Below are positions 31,599 to 40,157 of a stretch of DNA of 64,000 bases, one piece after another. Position 1 is the first letter of the stretch; each line of letters starts with the position of its first letter. The position numbers and the translations under genes were made by a program. A model generated the notes under the pieces. It was given only the letters and a program-made list of their open reading frames with translations. It was not told the DNA's origin and made no database searches. Origin of the DNA: Streptomyces sp. CB02959 (GTDB taxonomy: Bacteria > Actinomycetota > Actinomycetes > Streptomycetales > Streptomycetaceae); contig NZ_NNBP01000001.1 of the NCBI RefSeq assembly GCF_002803155.1, positions 248,001-312,000 on the forward strand. The letters are read 5' to 3'.

Positions 31599-32351
31599 TC
31601 AGGGATTCATGGCCAAGCGCTGGGGGGAGGTTCCGGAGCGGCCGGTGGGCGGCACGGCCAGCGGGTCCAGGAGCAGGGCGAGGGCGAGCAGGGCGGTGGC
31701 CAGGAGCCAGCCGGCCAGTACGTCGCCGGCCCAGTGGACGCCCAGGTAGACGCGGGTGAGGCCGACGCCGACGGCCCAGAGGGCGAGCAGGGCGCACCAC
31801 GGGCGGCCGGTGCCGGGGCGGGTGTGGTGCAGTACGCCCCAGGCCAGGAGGCCGGCGGCCAGCGCGGAGGTGGTGGCGTGGCCGGAGGGGAAGGAGAAGC
31901 CGGAGGCCCGGGCGGCCCAGTCGGCGGCCGGTGGGCGGGGCCGGGCGAACAGTTCCATCAGGCCGTAGCGGACGGCCTGGCAGGCGGCGAGGACGAGCAC
32001 CGCGCAGAGCGCCGCGCGGATCCGGCCGCGGGTGTCGCGGCCGGCCAGGAGGCCGGCGAGGAGCGCCATCAGGTAGGGGACGACGCCGGTGCCGGTGGCG
32101 GTCAGGGCGCCGGCCAGGGAGCGCAGCGGCTCCCCGCGGTGGGCGGTGGACCAGTGGAGGGCGGCCCGCTCGGGGGCGAGCGGGGCGCCGTGCCGGGTGG
32201 CCACGGTGACGGCCGCGGCGGTGAAGAGGGCGGCGCCCAGGGCCGCGGCGATCAGGAGGCGGCTCGGGGGCGCGCCCAGGCGCGGGCCGCGGCGGGTGTC
32301 CGCACGCGGTGGGCCGGCGGGTGGTTCCGGCGGCGCCCCCGAGGCCGTCAC
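31599..32351 (-). CDS. PAP2-superfamily membrane phosphatase (copy 1)
   Basis: A 250-residue membrane phosphatase. The PAP2 triad motifs are present: RYGLMELFARPRPP (KxxxxxxRP-like, with Arg in place of Lys), FSFPSGHATTSA (PSGH) and RVYLGVHWAGDVLAG (RxxxxxHxxxD). There are six predicted helices and an Arg/Pro-rich cytoplasmic start. Such enzymes dephosphorylate phosphatidic acid, prenyl diphosphates or undecaprenyl pyrophosphate; which one applies here is not decided by sequence. The GTG at 32351 overlaps the stop of the other PAP2 gene by 4 bases. It ends the DedA-PAP2-PAP2 operon. Confidence 0.92.
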   Translation of the reverse strand: MTASGAPPEPPAGPPRADTRRGPRLGAPPSRLLIAAALGAALFTAAAVTVATRHGAPLAPERAALHWSTAHRGEPLRSLAGALTATGTGVVPYLMALLAGLLAGRDTRGRIRAALCAVLVLAACQAVRYGLMELFARPRPPAADWAARASGFSFPSGHATTSALAAGLLAWGVLHHTRPGTGRPWCALLALWAVGVGLTRVYLGVHWAGDVLAGWLLATALLALALLLDPLAVPPTGRSGTSPQRLAMNP

Positions 32352-33004
32352 CGGGCGGCGACCAACGGGCGCAGCGGGGTGTCCCGGACCCGTTCGACCA
32401 GCGGCGCGGCGCGCCGGGCGAACGGCATGAGGACCGCGGCGACCAAGGAGCCGACGACCAGGCCGACCAGGACGTCGTGCGGGTAGTGGGCGCCGACCCA
32501 GACGCGGGAGGCGCCCATCAGGAGCGCGGCCGGGACGGCGATGGCGCCGAGCCGGCGGTCCAGCAGGAGCAGGGCGATGGCCGCGGAGGCGGCGATCGCC
32601 GAGTGGTTGCTGGGGAAGGACCAGTCACCGAGTCCCGGGCACGGTTCGACGGTGATGACGTGCAGGGTCTGGCAGGGGCGCTGCTCGTGGAAGAAACTCT
32701 TGACCACGTCGTTGGCCACGTAGGCGAGGACCACGACGACGGGGACGGCCAGCGCCATCGCCATCGTCACGGCGGGCGTGTGCCGCCCCTCCCCGCGGCC
32801 GAGCCGGCGGCGGGAGCTGCCGCCGAGCCGCTGCCGGGCGCGCCACCAGGCGGCCAGCATCAGCAGCGCGAAGACCCCCAGCCCGAGGTCGGTCCAGTAG
32901 GCGACCAGGGAGTTGAGGAAGTGCGGCATCTGCTGGGCGAAGCCCGTCACAGAGGTGTACAGGCCGCCGTCGATCGAGGCTCCGCCGAAGGCGAGGTCGG
33001 TCAC
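32348..33004 (-). CDS. PAP2-superfamily membrane phosphatase (copy 2)
   Basis: A 218-residue PAP2 protein, clearly different from the first copy: motifs KSFFHEQRP, WSFPSNHSAIAAS (PSNH) and RVWVGAHYPHDVLVG. The PSNH variant and the KSxFxxxRP motif resemble BcrC-type undecaprenyl pyrophosphate phosphatases, so a role in recycling the cell-wall lipid carrier is likely but inferred. AAGGAG lies 8 bases before the GTG. It is preceded by the DedA gene (105 bp) on the same strand and overlaps the next PAP2 gene. Confidence 0.92.
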   Translation of the reverse strand: MTDLAFGGASIDGGLYTSVTGFAQQMPHFLNSLVAYWTDLGLGVFALLMLAAWWRARQRLGGSSRRRLGRGEGRHTPAVTMAMALAVPVVVVLAYVANDVVKSFFHEQRPCQTLHVITVEPCPGLGDWSFPSNHSAIAASAAIALLLLDRRLGAIAVPAALLMGASRVWVGAHYPHDVLVGLVVGSLVAAVLMPFARRAAPLVERVRDTPLRPLVAAR

Positions 33005-33109
33005 TGGGCTTTCTCCTTGGCGGATCGGTGCGTGGTGCGTGGGCTGGGTGCCGGGCGGCTCTGGTGGTGCGCCGGCCGCCGGTGTGCTCCAGCAAGTGTG
33101 CCGGGTCGT

Positions 33110-33835
33110 TCAGGATGCCGGTGGCACGGTGGCGTGATCCGGCTCATCGGTGGGCCCGGCGGCCGGCCCGCCGGCCCGGCGCTGCTTGCGGGAGCGGAGG
33201 AGTTCCAGGCCGATCGGGGCCAGCGACACCAGGACCACGAGGGCGACGACCGGGAGGAGGTACCGGTCGACGTTGGGCACCGAGGCGCCCAGGGCGTACC
33301 CGGCGAGGGTGAGGCCGAGCGTCCAGATCAGGCCACCGGTGACCTGCCACAGGGTGTAGGTGCGGACGGGCACGTTCAGGGCGCCGGCCAGCGGGTTGAG
33401 CACGGTGCGGACGATCGGCACGAAGCGGGCCAGGACGATCGCCTTGGCGTGGCCGTAGCGGGTCAGGTACTCCTCGGCGCGGGCGGCGCCCTCCTGGAGC
33501 TTGCGGGACCGGCCGCGGGCGAGCAGCGCGCGGCCGCCGCGCCGGCCGATCCAGTAGCCGGTCTGCGAGCCGAGGAGCGTGCCGACGGCCGCGGCGACCA
33601 GCACCTGCGGCAGGGAGAGGTGGACGGCTCCGCCGACGCCGGGCGCGCACAGCAGCCCGGCGGTGAAGAGCAGGGAGTCGCCGGGCAGGAAGAAGCCGAC
33701 CAGGAGGCCGGTCTCGGCGAACAGGACGACGGCGACGCCGAGCGCGCCGAAGGCGGCGAGCAGTGATCCGGCGTCGAGGATGTTGACCGCCTGGGTGACG
33801 GTGCCGGCATGCAGTGCCGCGGCCGCTACGGCCAT
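33110..33835 (-). CDS. DedA/SNARE-associated (VTT-domain) membrane protein
   Basis: A 241-residue DedA-family protein. Hallmarks are FAETGLLVGFFLPGDSLLFTAGLL (re-entrant hairpin with E and FLPGD), GTLLGSQTGYWIGRRGG, and YGHAKAIVLARFVPIVRTVLNPLAGALNV with the conserved FxPxxR and Pro. DedA proteins UptA/PopT translocate undecaprenyl phosphate across the membrane and need the proton gradient. The ATG at 33835 has GGAGGGG 8 bases upstream, preferred to 33853. It is divergent from the BlaI gene across 114 bp holding the double operator, and leads the PAP2 operon. Confidence 0.94.
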   Translation of the reverse strand: MAVAAAALHAGTVTQAVNILDAGSLLAAFGALGVAVVLFAETGLLVGFFLPGDSLLFTAGLLCAPGVGGAVHLSLPQVLVAAAVGTLLGSQTGYWIGRRGGRALLARGRSRKLQEGAARAEEYLTRYGHAKAIVLARFVPIVRTVLNPLAGALNVPVRTYTLWQVTGGLIWTLGLTLAGYALGASVPNVDRYLLPVVALVVLVSLAPIGLELLRSRKQRRAGGPAAGPTDEPDHATVPPAS

Positions 33836-33889
33836 GTCGGTGGCCCCTCCCATAATGGGTTGCGGGTCCGCCGACCGGCCGACCCCACC

Positions 33890-33926
33890 GTCTACAGACC
33901 AGTAGACGGTCTACGGAACTGTAGAC
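33890..33926 (+). promoter_or_regulatory. Double BlaI-type operator
   Basis: Two perfect dyads with identical 6-bp arms: GTCTAC-AGACCA-GTAGAC (33890-33907) and GTCTAC-GGAACT-GTAGAC (33909-33926), 19 bp apart centre to centre. They share an inner GTAGAC-G-GTCTAC. They end 24 bp before the BlaI ATG and start 55 bp from the DedA ATG, so one array can control both directions. BlaI proteins bind such dyads as dimers. The assignment to the adjacent BlaI is inferred. Confidence 0.85.
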
Positions 33927-33949
33927 GACGGGATGGTGGAGGGCGTTCC

Positions 33950-34378
33950 ATGTCGGAGACATCACCCTCGGCTCGTCGCCCCGCCGGCGAGCTGGAGGCG
34001 AGCGTGTTGGCGGCCCTGTGGGCGGCCGGCGGGCCGCTGACGCCCGCCGAGGTGCAGGGCGAACTGGACGGCCGGCTCGCCCGCACGACCGTCACCACGA
34101 TCCTCAGCCGGCTGCACGACAAGGGCGCGGTGTCCCGCTCCCGGGCCGGCCGCGGCTTCGCCTATTCGCCGATACACGACTCCGCCGGCCTGACCGCCCG
34201 GCGGATGCGCAGCGAGCTGGACAAGCAGGACGACCGCACCACCGCGCTCGCCCGCTTCGTCTCCGAGCTGACCATCGAGGACGAGCAGCTGCTCCGCACC
34301 CTGCTGGACGAGGCGGAAGCAGGGACCCCCGACGGCGCTGCCGGCGGCCGGCTGCCCGGGTCCGGGACCGCGCCATGA
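33950..34378 (+). CDS. BlaI/MecI/CopY-family repressor
   Basis: A 142-residue winged-helix repressor with the BlaI pattern RPAGELEASVLAALWAAGGPLTPAEVQGELDGRLARTTVTTILSRLHDKGAVSRSRAGRGFAYSPI, followed by a dimerisation helix RMRSELDKQDDRTTALARFVSELTIEDEQLLRTLLDE. BlaI repressors are inactivated by proteolysis when a membrane metallopeptidase partner is triggered. GGAGGG precedes the ATG. The stop overlaps the M56 gene start by 4 bases. Two perfect operators lie immediately upstream. Confidence 0.94.
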   Translation: MSETSPSARRPAGELEASVLAALWAAGGPLTPAEVQGELDGRLARTTVTTILSRLHDKGAVSRSRAGRGFAYSPIHDSAGLTARRMRSELDKQDDRTTALARFVSELTIEDEQLLRTLLDEAEAGTPDGAAGGRLPGSGTAP

Positions 34379-35346
34379 TCTTCGCCGTCTGGGTCCCGCT
34401 GCTGATGCCGCTGCTGGCGGTGCCGACCGCCCGCCGGCTCGCCGAGTCGCTGCCGCCGCGCGCCGCGGCCTGGCTGCTGGCCGGCTGCGCCGCCGCCCTG
34501 GCCGCCTGCACGGCCGCCGCACTGGGGCTGCTCACGGTCGCCGGGGCGCTGCGGCTGCCGCCGGTGGCGGCCTTCGGCCATCTGGAGCGGGGGCTGCCGG
34601 GCGCCGACGCGGCGGTGACCGTCCCGGCCGCCCCGGTCGCCGGGGCGCTGCTGGCCTGCTGCGCGCTCGCGGTCGCCCGCCGTGCGCTGCGGCACCGCGC
34701 CGAGCTGCGCGCCGCCCGGCGCACCGCCGACGCCCACGGCCTCGCCGGCGACCTGTGCGTCCTGCCGGACGCGGAGCCCGACGCGTACGCCCTCCCGGGC
34801 CGACCGGGCCGGCCGGGCCGGGTGGTGGTCACCGCCGGGATGCTGCGGGCGCTGCCGCCGGCCGAGCGGGAGGCCCTGTTCGCCCACGAGCGCGCCCACC
34901 TCGTGGGCCGCCACCACCTCTTCCTGCTGACCGTCGCGCTGGCCGCGGCCTGCCACCCGCTGCTCCGCGGGCTCAAGGCCCCGCTGGCGTACGCGCTGGA
35001 GCGCTGGGCCGACGAGTCCGCCGCGTCCCGGGTGGGCGACCGGCAGGTCACCGCGCGGGCCATCGGCCGCGCCGCGCTGGCCGCCCGGACGCACACCGCG
35101 GCGGTCCCCCGCCCGAGCACCGCACTGGCCGCGACGAGCGGCCCGGTTCCCCGCCGGGTCGCCGCCCTGCTCACCCCCGACCGGCCGGCGGACCGCCCCC
35201 GCGGCCGGGCGGTGCCGGGTGGCCGACGGCTGATAGCGGCCGCCCTGCTGGCCTGTGTGGCCTTCTCCGCGGCGGGCGCGGTGGACGCGGCGGCCGACCT
35301 CCACCAGACCGTGGAATCGGCCCAGGGGGAGCAGCCGGGCCGTTAG
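34375..35346 (+). CDS. M48/M56-family membrane metallopeptidase (BlaR1-like without sensor)
   Basis: A 323-residue membrane protein with about four helices. The zinc site is HERAHLVGRHH (HExxH, followed by a further His) and the downstream glutamate in LERWADESAA. This is the M56/M48 arrangement of BlaR1-type signal transducers, but the extracellular penicillin-binding sensor domain is missing. The partner BlaI repressor is its probable substrate or indirect target. A last helix near the C-terminus (LIAAALLACVAFSAAGAV) leaves a short polar tail. ATGA overlap with BlaI shows coupling. The signal is unknown. Confidence 0.9.
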   Translation: MIFAVWVPLLMPLLAVPTARRLAESLPPRAAAWLLAGCAAALAACTAAALGLLTVAGALRLPPVAAFGHLERGLPGADAAVTVPAAPVAGALLACCALAVARRALRHRAELRAARRTADAHGLAGDLCVLPDAEPDAYALPGRPGRPGRVVVTAGMLRALPPAEREALFAHERAHLVGRHHLFLLTVALAAACHPLLRGLKAPLAYALERWADESAASRVGDRQVTARAIGRAALAARTHTAAVPRPSTALAATSGPVPRRVAALLTPDRPADRPRGRAVPGGRRLIAAALLACVAFSAAGAVDAAADLHQTVESAQGEQPGR

Positions 35347-35491
35347 CGGGCGCCGCGCCGGCCCGGCATCGGGGGCGCGGCGGCTCCCGACGGCAGGGCG
35401 CGCCGCTCCCGGACCAGGCGGACCGCACTCGTCGCCGCAGGCGGCACGGCACACCGCAGGCGGCACCCGGCCCCCTCCCGCAGCCCGCACG

Positions 35492-36991
35492 TCACCCGCC
35501 GGTCTCCGGGGCCGCCCGTCCGGGCCGCGGGTCCGGGGCGTCGTCGCCCACCGTGAAGCCCAGTCGGGCACCGCCGCCGGGGCGGGCGGCGGCGAAGGCC
35601 CGGCCGCCGTGGGCCGTCGCGATCTCCCGGACGATGGCCAGGCCGAGCCCGGAGCCGGGCAGGCCGCGGGCGGCCGGGGCGCGGTAGAAGCGGTCGAAGA
35701 CGTAGGGCAGGTCGCAGTCGGCGATGCCCGGGCCGCGGTCCAGGACCTCGACGCGGGCCCCGGTGACCACAATGTCGATGGGGGCGGTGCCGTCGGCGTC
35801 GAACTTGGCGGCGTTCTCCAGGAGGTTGCCGAGCGCCCGGTGCAGGGCGGCCGGGCGGCCCACGACGACCGCCGGGCGGTCGGCGCGGAGGGTGATCTCG
35901 CGGCCGGTGCGGCGGCGGGCCGCGGCGGCCGCGCGGTCGGCGACCTCGGCCAGGTGGACGTCGGACGGCGGGTCGTCGTCGCGCTGCCCGGCCGCCAGGT
36001 CGACCAGTTCGTTGACCAGGTCGGTCAGTTCCCTGGCCTCGCCGGCCAGGTCGGCGAGCAGCTCCTCGCGGGCGTCCGGCGGCAGCTCGTCGAAGCGCTT
36101 GAGCAGCGAGATGTTGGTCCGCAGCGAGGTCAACGGGGTGCGCAGTTCGTGCCCGGCGTCCTGGACCAGCCGCTGCTGGTCGCGGACCGCGCTGGTCAAC
36201 CGGCCGAGCATGTCGTCGAAGGCCCGCCCGAGCCGTGCGACCTCGTCCCGGCCCGCGACCGGCACCGCCACGTCCATCCGGCTGTGCGCGGCGACGCTCT
36301 CGGCGACCGCGGTCAGCCGGACCAGCCGCCCGGTGATCCGGCGGGCCAGCCACCAGCCGACCGCCCCGGCCAGCGCGATCACCCCGGCGGCCAGCAGCAC
36401 GGTGCGCTGCTGGAGCGCGGAGATCAGGTCCTCGGTGCCGCTGAACTTCTGGGCGACCTGGACGGCGCCGCGCCCGCCGCCGAGCGCCACGGTGGCGACG
36501 TGGTACTCGTCCTCGCCGAGGAAGGCCACCCGTTCCTCGTAGCGCCCGGCCTCCCCTTGGGCGGCGACCTGCCGTTCGCGGTCCCCGGCCGGCAGCGCGG
36601 GGTGCCCGGCCTCGGCGATCCGCCCGCCGGGGGCCAGTACCTGCACGTCGGTGCGGGTGGCGCCGGCCAGTTCGTCGCGCGGCCCGCCGGGGTACGCGCC
36701 GGGGTCGGCGATGTAGTCGGCGGGGGCGTGCGGCCGCTCCCGTACCTGGGCCCGCAGGTCCCGGACGACCTCGGTGAAGACCGACTTCTCGTCCAGCCGC
36801 ACCAGCCGGGCGGCCGAGTCGTAGCTGAGGAAGCCGACCAGGACGGTCACCCCGGCGGCGCCGACGGCGAAGGCCAGCGCGAAGGAGGTGCGCAGGCTGG
36901 CCGGTGTGCGGGCGCGCAGCCGGACCGGCAGCCACCGCGCGGCCCACCGGACCGCCGGCAGTCGGGCGAGCCGGCCGCGGCGCCCGGCCAC
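35492..36991 (-). CDS. Sensor histidine kinase (MprB/EnvZ-like)
   Basis: A 499-residue membrane kinase. Two helices (about 35-57 and 196-216) flank an extracellular sensor of about 140 residues. A HAMP domain (about 215-268) leads to the HisKA phosphoacceptor His281 in DAGHELRTPLTSLRTN. The HATPase_c domain has the N box (GNLLENAAKFD), G1 (VLDRGPGIA) and G2 (GSGLGLAIVREI) motifs. The layout and HELRTPLTSLRTNISLLKRFDEL are like mycobacterial MprB, an envelope-stress sensor. GTG 36991 follows the response-regulator stop directly (TGAGTG). It converges on the M56 gene across 145 bp with two short CGCAGGCGGCAC repeats. Confidence 0.93.
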   Translation of the reverse strand: MAGRRGRLARLPAVRWAARWLPVRLRARTPASLRTSFALAFAVGAAGVTVLVGFLSYDSAARLVRLDEKSVFTEVVRDLRAQVRERPHAPADYIADPGAYPGGPRDELAGATRTDVQVLAPGGRIAEAGHPALPAGDRERQVAAQGEAGRYEERVAFLGEDEYHVATVALGGGRGAVQVAQKFSGTEDLISALQQRTVLLAAGVIALAGAVGWWLARRITGRLVRLTAVAESVAAHSRMDVAVPVAGRDEVARLGRAFDDMLGRLTSAVRDQQRLVQDAGHELRTPLTSLRTNISLLKRFDELPPDAREELLADLAGEARELTDLVNELVDLAAGQRDDDPPSDVHLAEVADRAAAAARRRTGREITLRADRPAVVVGRPAALHRALGNLLENAAKFDADGTAPIDIVVTGARVEVLDRGPGIADCDLPYVFDRFYRAPAARGLPGSGLGLAIVREIATAHGGRAFAAARPGGGARLGFTVGDDAPDPRPGRAAPETGG

Positions 36992-37726
36992 TCAGTCCTC
37001 CCGGAGGACGTAGCCGACGCCGCGCACCGTGTGGATCAGCGGGCGGCTGCCCGGCACGTCGACCTTCCGCCGGAGGTAGCCGACGTAGACGGCGAGGTTC
37101 TTCGAGCCGGGCCCGAAGTCGTAGCCCCATATCCGGTCGTAGATCGTGGAGTGGTCCAGGACGATCCCGGCATTGCGGGCCAGCAGCTCCAGCAGTTCGA
37201 ACTCGGTGCGGGTCAGCTCCAGTTCGCGCGCCCCGCGCCAGGCGCGCCGCGAGGGACCGTCGATCCGCAGGTCGGCCGCCTCGACGATGCCGCTCTCCGC
37301 GGCCCGGGCGTCGTACTCCGCACCGGGCTCGCCGGGCCCGGTGCCGTCGGCGGCCGCCGGTGCGGTGCGCCGCAGCAGCGCCCGCAGCCGCGCGAAGACC
37401 TCCTCGACCTCGAACGGCTTGACCACGTAGTCGTCGGCCCCGGCATCCAGGCCGGCGATCCGGTCCGCGGTCTCGACCCGGGCGGTGAGCATCAGGATCG
37501 GGGTGCGGTCCCGTTCGGCGCGCAGCACCTGGCAGACCTGGAGCCCGTCGATCCCCGGCATCATCACGTCCAGCAGGATCACGTCCGGCCGCTCCCGGTG
37601 GGCGGCGGCCAGTGCCTGGATGCCGTCGGCGACGGCGGTGACCTGGTACCCCTCCAGGGTCAGGGCGCGTTCCAGCGCGGTGCGGATGGGGCGGTCGTCC
37701 TCGGCGAGCAGCACGGAGTGGGTCAC
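36992..37726 (-). CDS. OmpR-family response regulator (MprA-like)
   Basis: A 244-residue regulator. The receiver has the acidic pair EDD (about 9-11), phosphoacceptor Asp53 in ILLDVMMPGIDG, Thr in LMLTAR and Lys in VVKPF. The linker between receiver and DNA-binding domain is long, about 40 residues and Ala/Gly/Glu-rich. The winged helix follows: LELTRTEFELLELLARNAGIVLDHSTIYDRIWGYDFGPGSKNLAVYVGYLRRKVD. The GTG at 37726 has no strong ribosome-binding site. It is the first gene of the pair with the kinase. Confidence 0.94.
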   Translation of the reverse strand: MTHSVLLAEDDRPIRTALERALTLEGYQVTAVADGIQALAAAHRERPDVILLDVMMPGIDGLQVCQVLRAERDRTPILMLTARVETADRIAGLDAGADDYVVKPFEVEEVFARLRALLRRTAPAAADGTGPGEPGAEYDARAAESGIVEAADLRIDGPSRRAWRGARELELTRTEFELLELLARNAGIVLDHSTIYDRIWGYDFGPGSKNLAVYVGYLRRKVDVPGSRPLIHTVRGVGYVLRED

Positions 37727-37962
37727 CCGGCCAGTGTGCCAAGGCCCCTTCGGCGAGCCGACGGGCGGCCGGGCGGCCGGTGCTTTCTTACCGGTCTCTC
37801 ACCCGGGCCACGTCCGCGGCTTACCCGGTCCCGCAACGGTGGCCGGAGCCGGACGGGCCGCCCGCGGGGACCGGCCGCGGGCCCGGCCCGGCCGGCTGTA
37901 CGGACGGCCCGGCGCCCGGGGACGGTACGGGCCCGTCGGGCGCGACACCCGGAAGACACCGC

Positions 37963-39267
37963 ATGAAGATCACGCTGCTGCTGCACAACGCCTACGCCGT
38001 CGGTGCCGCCCTGCGCGGCACGCTCGCACTCGCCGCCGCGCTCGCCGACCACCACGACGTCGAGCTGGTCTCGATGCTGCGGCACCGCGAGGTCCCGCGG
38101 TGCGCGGTCGACCCGCGGCTGCGCCTGGTGCCGCTGGTCGACACCCGGGTGGGCAGCCACGACATGGCGCACCCGCTGTTCGGCGAGCCCGCGCGGGACT
38201 TCCCGGCCGCCGACCGGCACCACCACCAGTACAGCCGGCTGGTCGACCTGCGGGCCGCGGAGTTCCTGCGCGGCACCGACGCCGACGTCCTCATCGGGAC
38301 CCGGTCCGGGGTCAACGTCTACCTGGCCCGCTTCGGCCCCCGCCGGACCCTGCGGATCGCCCAGGAGCCACTGCCGTACGACACGCACGGCGCCCTCCTG
38401 CACGCCGAACTCGCCCACCCCTACCGGGCGTTGGACGCGCTGGTCACGACCACCGAGGGAACGGCGGCCCGCTGGCGGGCGCGGCTGCCGCTGCCCGGGG
38501 TGCGGGTGCTGGCCCTGCCGGCCGTCGTCCCCGTTCCCGCCCCCGGCGCTCCCGCCGCCGCACCGGGCACCGGCCCCGCCGCGTCGACCGCCGCGGACCC
38601 GGGGGTCGACGCGGACCCGGCCGACGCCCCGAATGCCGACGCCGACCCGCCGGTCATCGTGGCGGCCGGCCGGCTGGTCCCCGGCGAGCGCTTCGACCTG
38701 CTGATCGAGGCGTTCTCCGCGGTCTGCGCCAAGCACCCCGACTGGCGGCTGCGGATCCACGGCGAGGGCCCCGAACGCGCCCGGCTGCGGAGCCTGATCG
38801 ACGGGCTGGGGCTGACCGGCCGGGCCGAACTGGCCGGGCCGCGCTCGCCGGACGGGGCGGAGTTCGCCGGGGCGTCGATCGCCGTCTCGGCCTCGGACAC
38901 CGAGGCATCCGGCCCGGCCCTGGTCGAGGCGATGCGGCGCGGTGTCCCGGTCGTCGGCACCGGCCGCCCACCGGGCCCCACGGAGCTGATCCACGCCGGC
39001 GGGGGCGGGATGCTGCGGCCGTGCGACGACGGGCGGGCGCTGGCCGGGGCGCTGCTGGACCTGGTCGAGGACCCGGCGCACCGGCGGGCACTGGGGGCGG
39101 CCGCGCTGGAGAGCGCCCGCCGGCACGGCCCGGGGCCGGTCGCCGAGCGCTATCGGCTGCTCTTCGAGGAACTGCGGGCCACTCGCCGGTCCCGAGCCGT
39201 ACGCCGCGCGCTCGGCGGAGCCCGGCTCCGGGCGCGGGCGCTGACCCGGGGGAACGTGCGCGCCTGA
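37963..39267 (+). CDS. GT4-family glycosyltransferase
   Basis: A 434-residue cytosolic GT-B glycosyltransferase. It starts MKITLLLHNAYAVGAALRGTLALAAALADHHDVELVS. In the C-terminal domain, VIVAAGRLVPGERFDLLIEAFSAV starts the donor site, then DWRLRIHGEGPERARLRSLI and SDTEASGPALVEAMRRGVPVVGT (the ExxG-like E and downstream GT4 motif). A Pro/Ala/Asp-rich linker of about 40 residues sits in the middle. The first 183 bp after 37780 also lack a stop but lack a start with a ribosome-binding site, so I took ATG 37963. It is divergent from the two-component genes, with about 236 bp between. Donor and acceptor are unknown. Confidence 0.88.
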   Translation: MKITLLLHNAYAVGAALRGTLALAAALADHHDVELVSMLRHREVPRCAVDPRLRLVPLVDTRVGSHDMAHPLFGEPARDFPAADRHHHQYSRLVDLRAAEFLRGTDADVLIGTRSGVNVYLARFGPRRTLRIAQEPLPYDTHGALLHAELAHPYRALDALVTTTEGTAARWRARLPLPGVRVLALPAVVPVPAPGAPAAAPGTGPAASTAADPGVDADPADAPNADADPPVIVAAGRLVPGERFDLLIEAFSAVCAKHPDWRLRIHGEGPERARLRSLIDGLGLTGRAELAGPRSPDGAEFAGASIAVSASDTEASGPALVEAMRRGVPVVGTGRPPGPTELIHAGGGGMLRPCDDGRALAGALLDLVEDPAHRRALGAAALESARRHGPGPVAERYRLLFEELRATRRSRAVRRALGGARLRARALTRGNVRA

Positions 39268-39504
39268 ACCGGCCGGGCGCCCGGCGCCGCACCGGACCCA
39301 TGCCGACGCACCGGACGCGCACCCCTCCTGCACCACCCGCCCCATCCGCGCCGTGCGTCACCCAACTCGCCTGTCCTGTAGGGAACTTCGGCGCGGCAAT
39401 CTGGCGTCTCCGGTCGTGAACATGCTGAACTGCTCAGGGGGCGGCTGCCACTTCGAGCAGATGACGCTTCGCATTCCGCAGGTCCGATGGGCAGGAGGCC
39501 GCTC

Positions 39505-40059
39505 ATGCTGCACGGTGTCGATGTCAGCTCCTACAACACCGGATATTCGGCCAACGGGCTGGACTTCGTGTTCATCAAGGCAACCGAAGGCCGCTCCTAC
39601 GTCAATCCGCACCAGTCGGCCCAGGCGGCCCGGGCCCGGGAAGCGGGTGCCGTGGTCGGTTTCTACCACTTCCTGTGGCCGGGGAATATCGCCGCCCAGG
39701 CACGCTATTTCGTGGAGAAATGCGCATCGGTCCAGGGCGATCTCCTGGCCGCCGACTGGGAGACCACCGGCGACGGCAGCCACGCCAGCAACGCCCAGAA
39801 GGACCAGTTCCTCCTGGAGGTCAAGAAACTCCGTCCCACCCACCGCGTGCTGCTCTACTGCAACCGTGATTTCTGGTTGAACCGGGACAGCACGTCGTAT
39901 GCCGCGGACGGACTGTGGATCGCCGACTACGTCGCCGCCGGACACCCCCGCATCAAGGCCAAGTGGCGTATCCACCAGTACACCGATTCGCCGCTGGACA
40001 AGGACGTCGCGACTTTCGCCAGCAAGGCCGAGCTCAAGAAGTGGGCGCACCCCGCATAA
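39505..40059 (+). CDS. GH25 lysozyme-like protein without signal peptide
   Basis: A 184-residue single-domain glycoside hydrolase family 25 protein: MLHGVDVSSYN, DFVFIKATEGRSYVNPH, VGFYHFLWPG and LLAADWETTGDGS, with catalytic-type Asp and Glu in positions expected for the family (Asp in GVDVS, Asp-Trp-Glu). There is no signal peptide or membrane helix, so it is not secreted by Sec in an obvious way. Codons here are less G/C-rich than in the neighbours (many AAT, TAT, AAA). GGAGG lies 6 bases before the ATG at 39505. It could be a phage-type endolysin remnant or a cytosol-released lysozyme. Confidence 0.85.
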   Translation: MLHGVDVSSYNTGYSANGLDFVFIKATEGRSYVNPHQSAQAARAREAGAVVGFYHFLWPGNIAAQARYFVEKCASVQGDLLAADWETTGDGSHASNAQKDQFLLEVKKLRPTHRVLLYCNRDFWLNRDSTSYAADGLWIADYVAAGHPRIKAKWRIHQYTDSPLDKDVATFASKAELKKWAHPA

Positions 40060-40157
40060 ACTTCTCCGGCAGTATCCGGATACGCCTGGCGGACACTCCG
40101 CGTGACACGACCGCGCGGCCGGCGAACAGTGCGTGACGAAAAGCGTAAGGAGCACCC

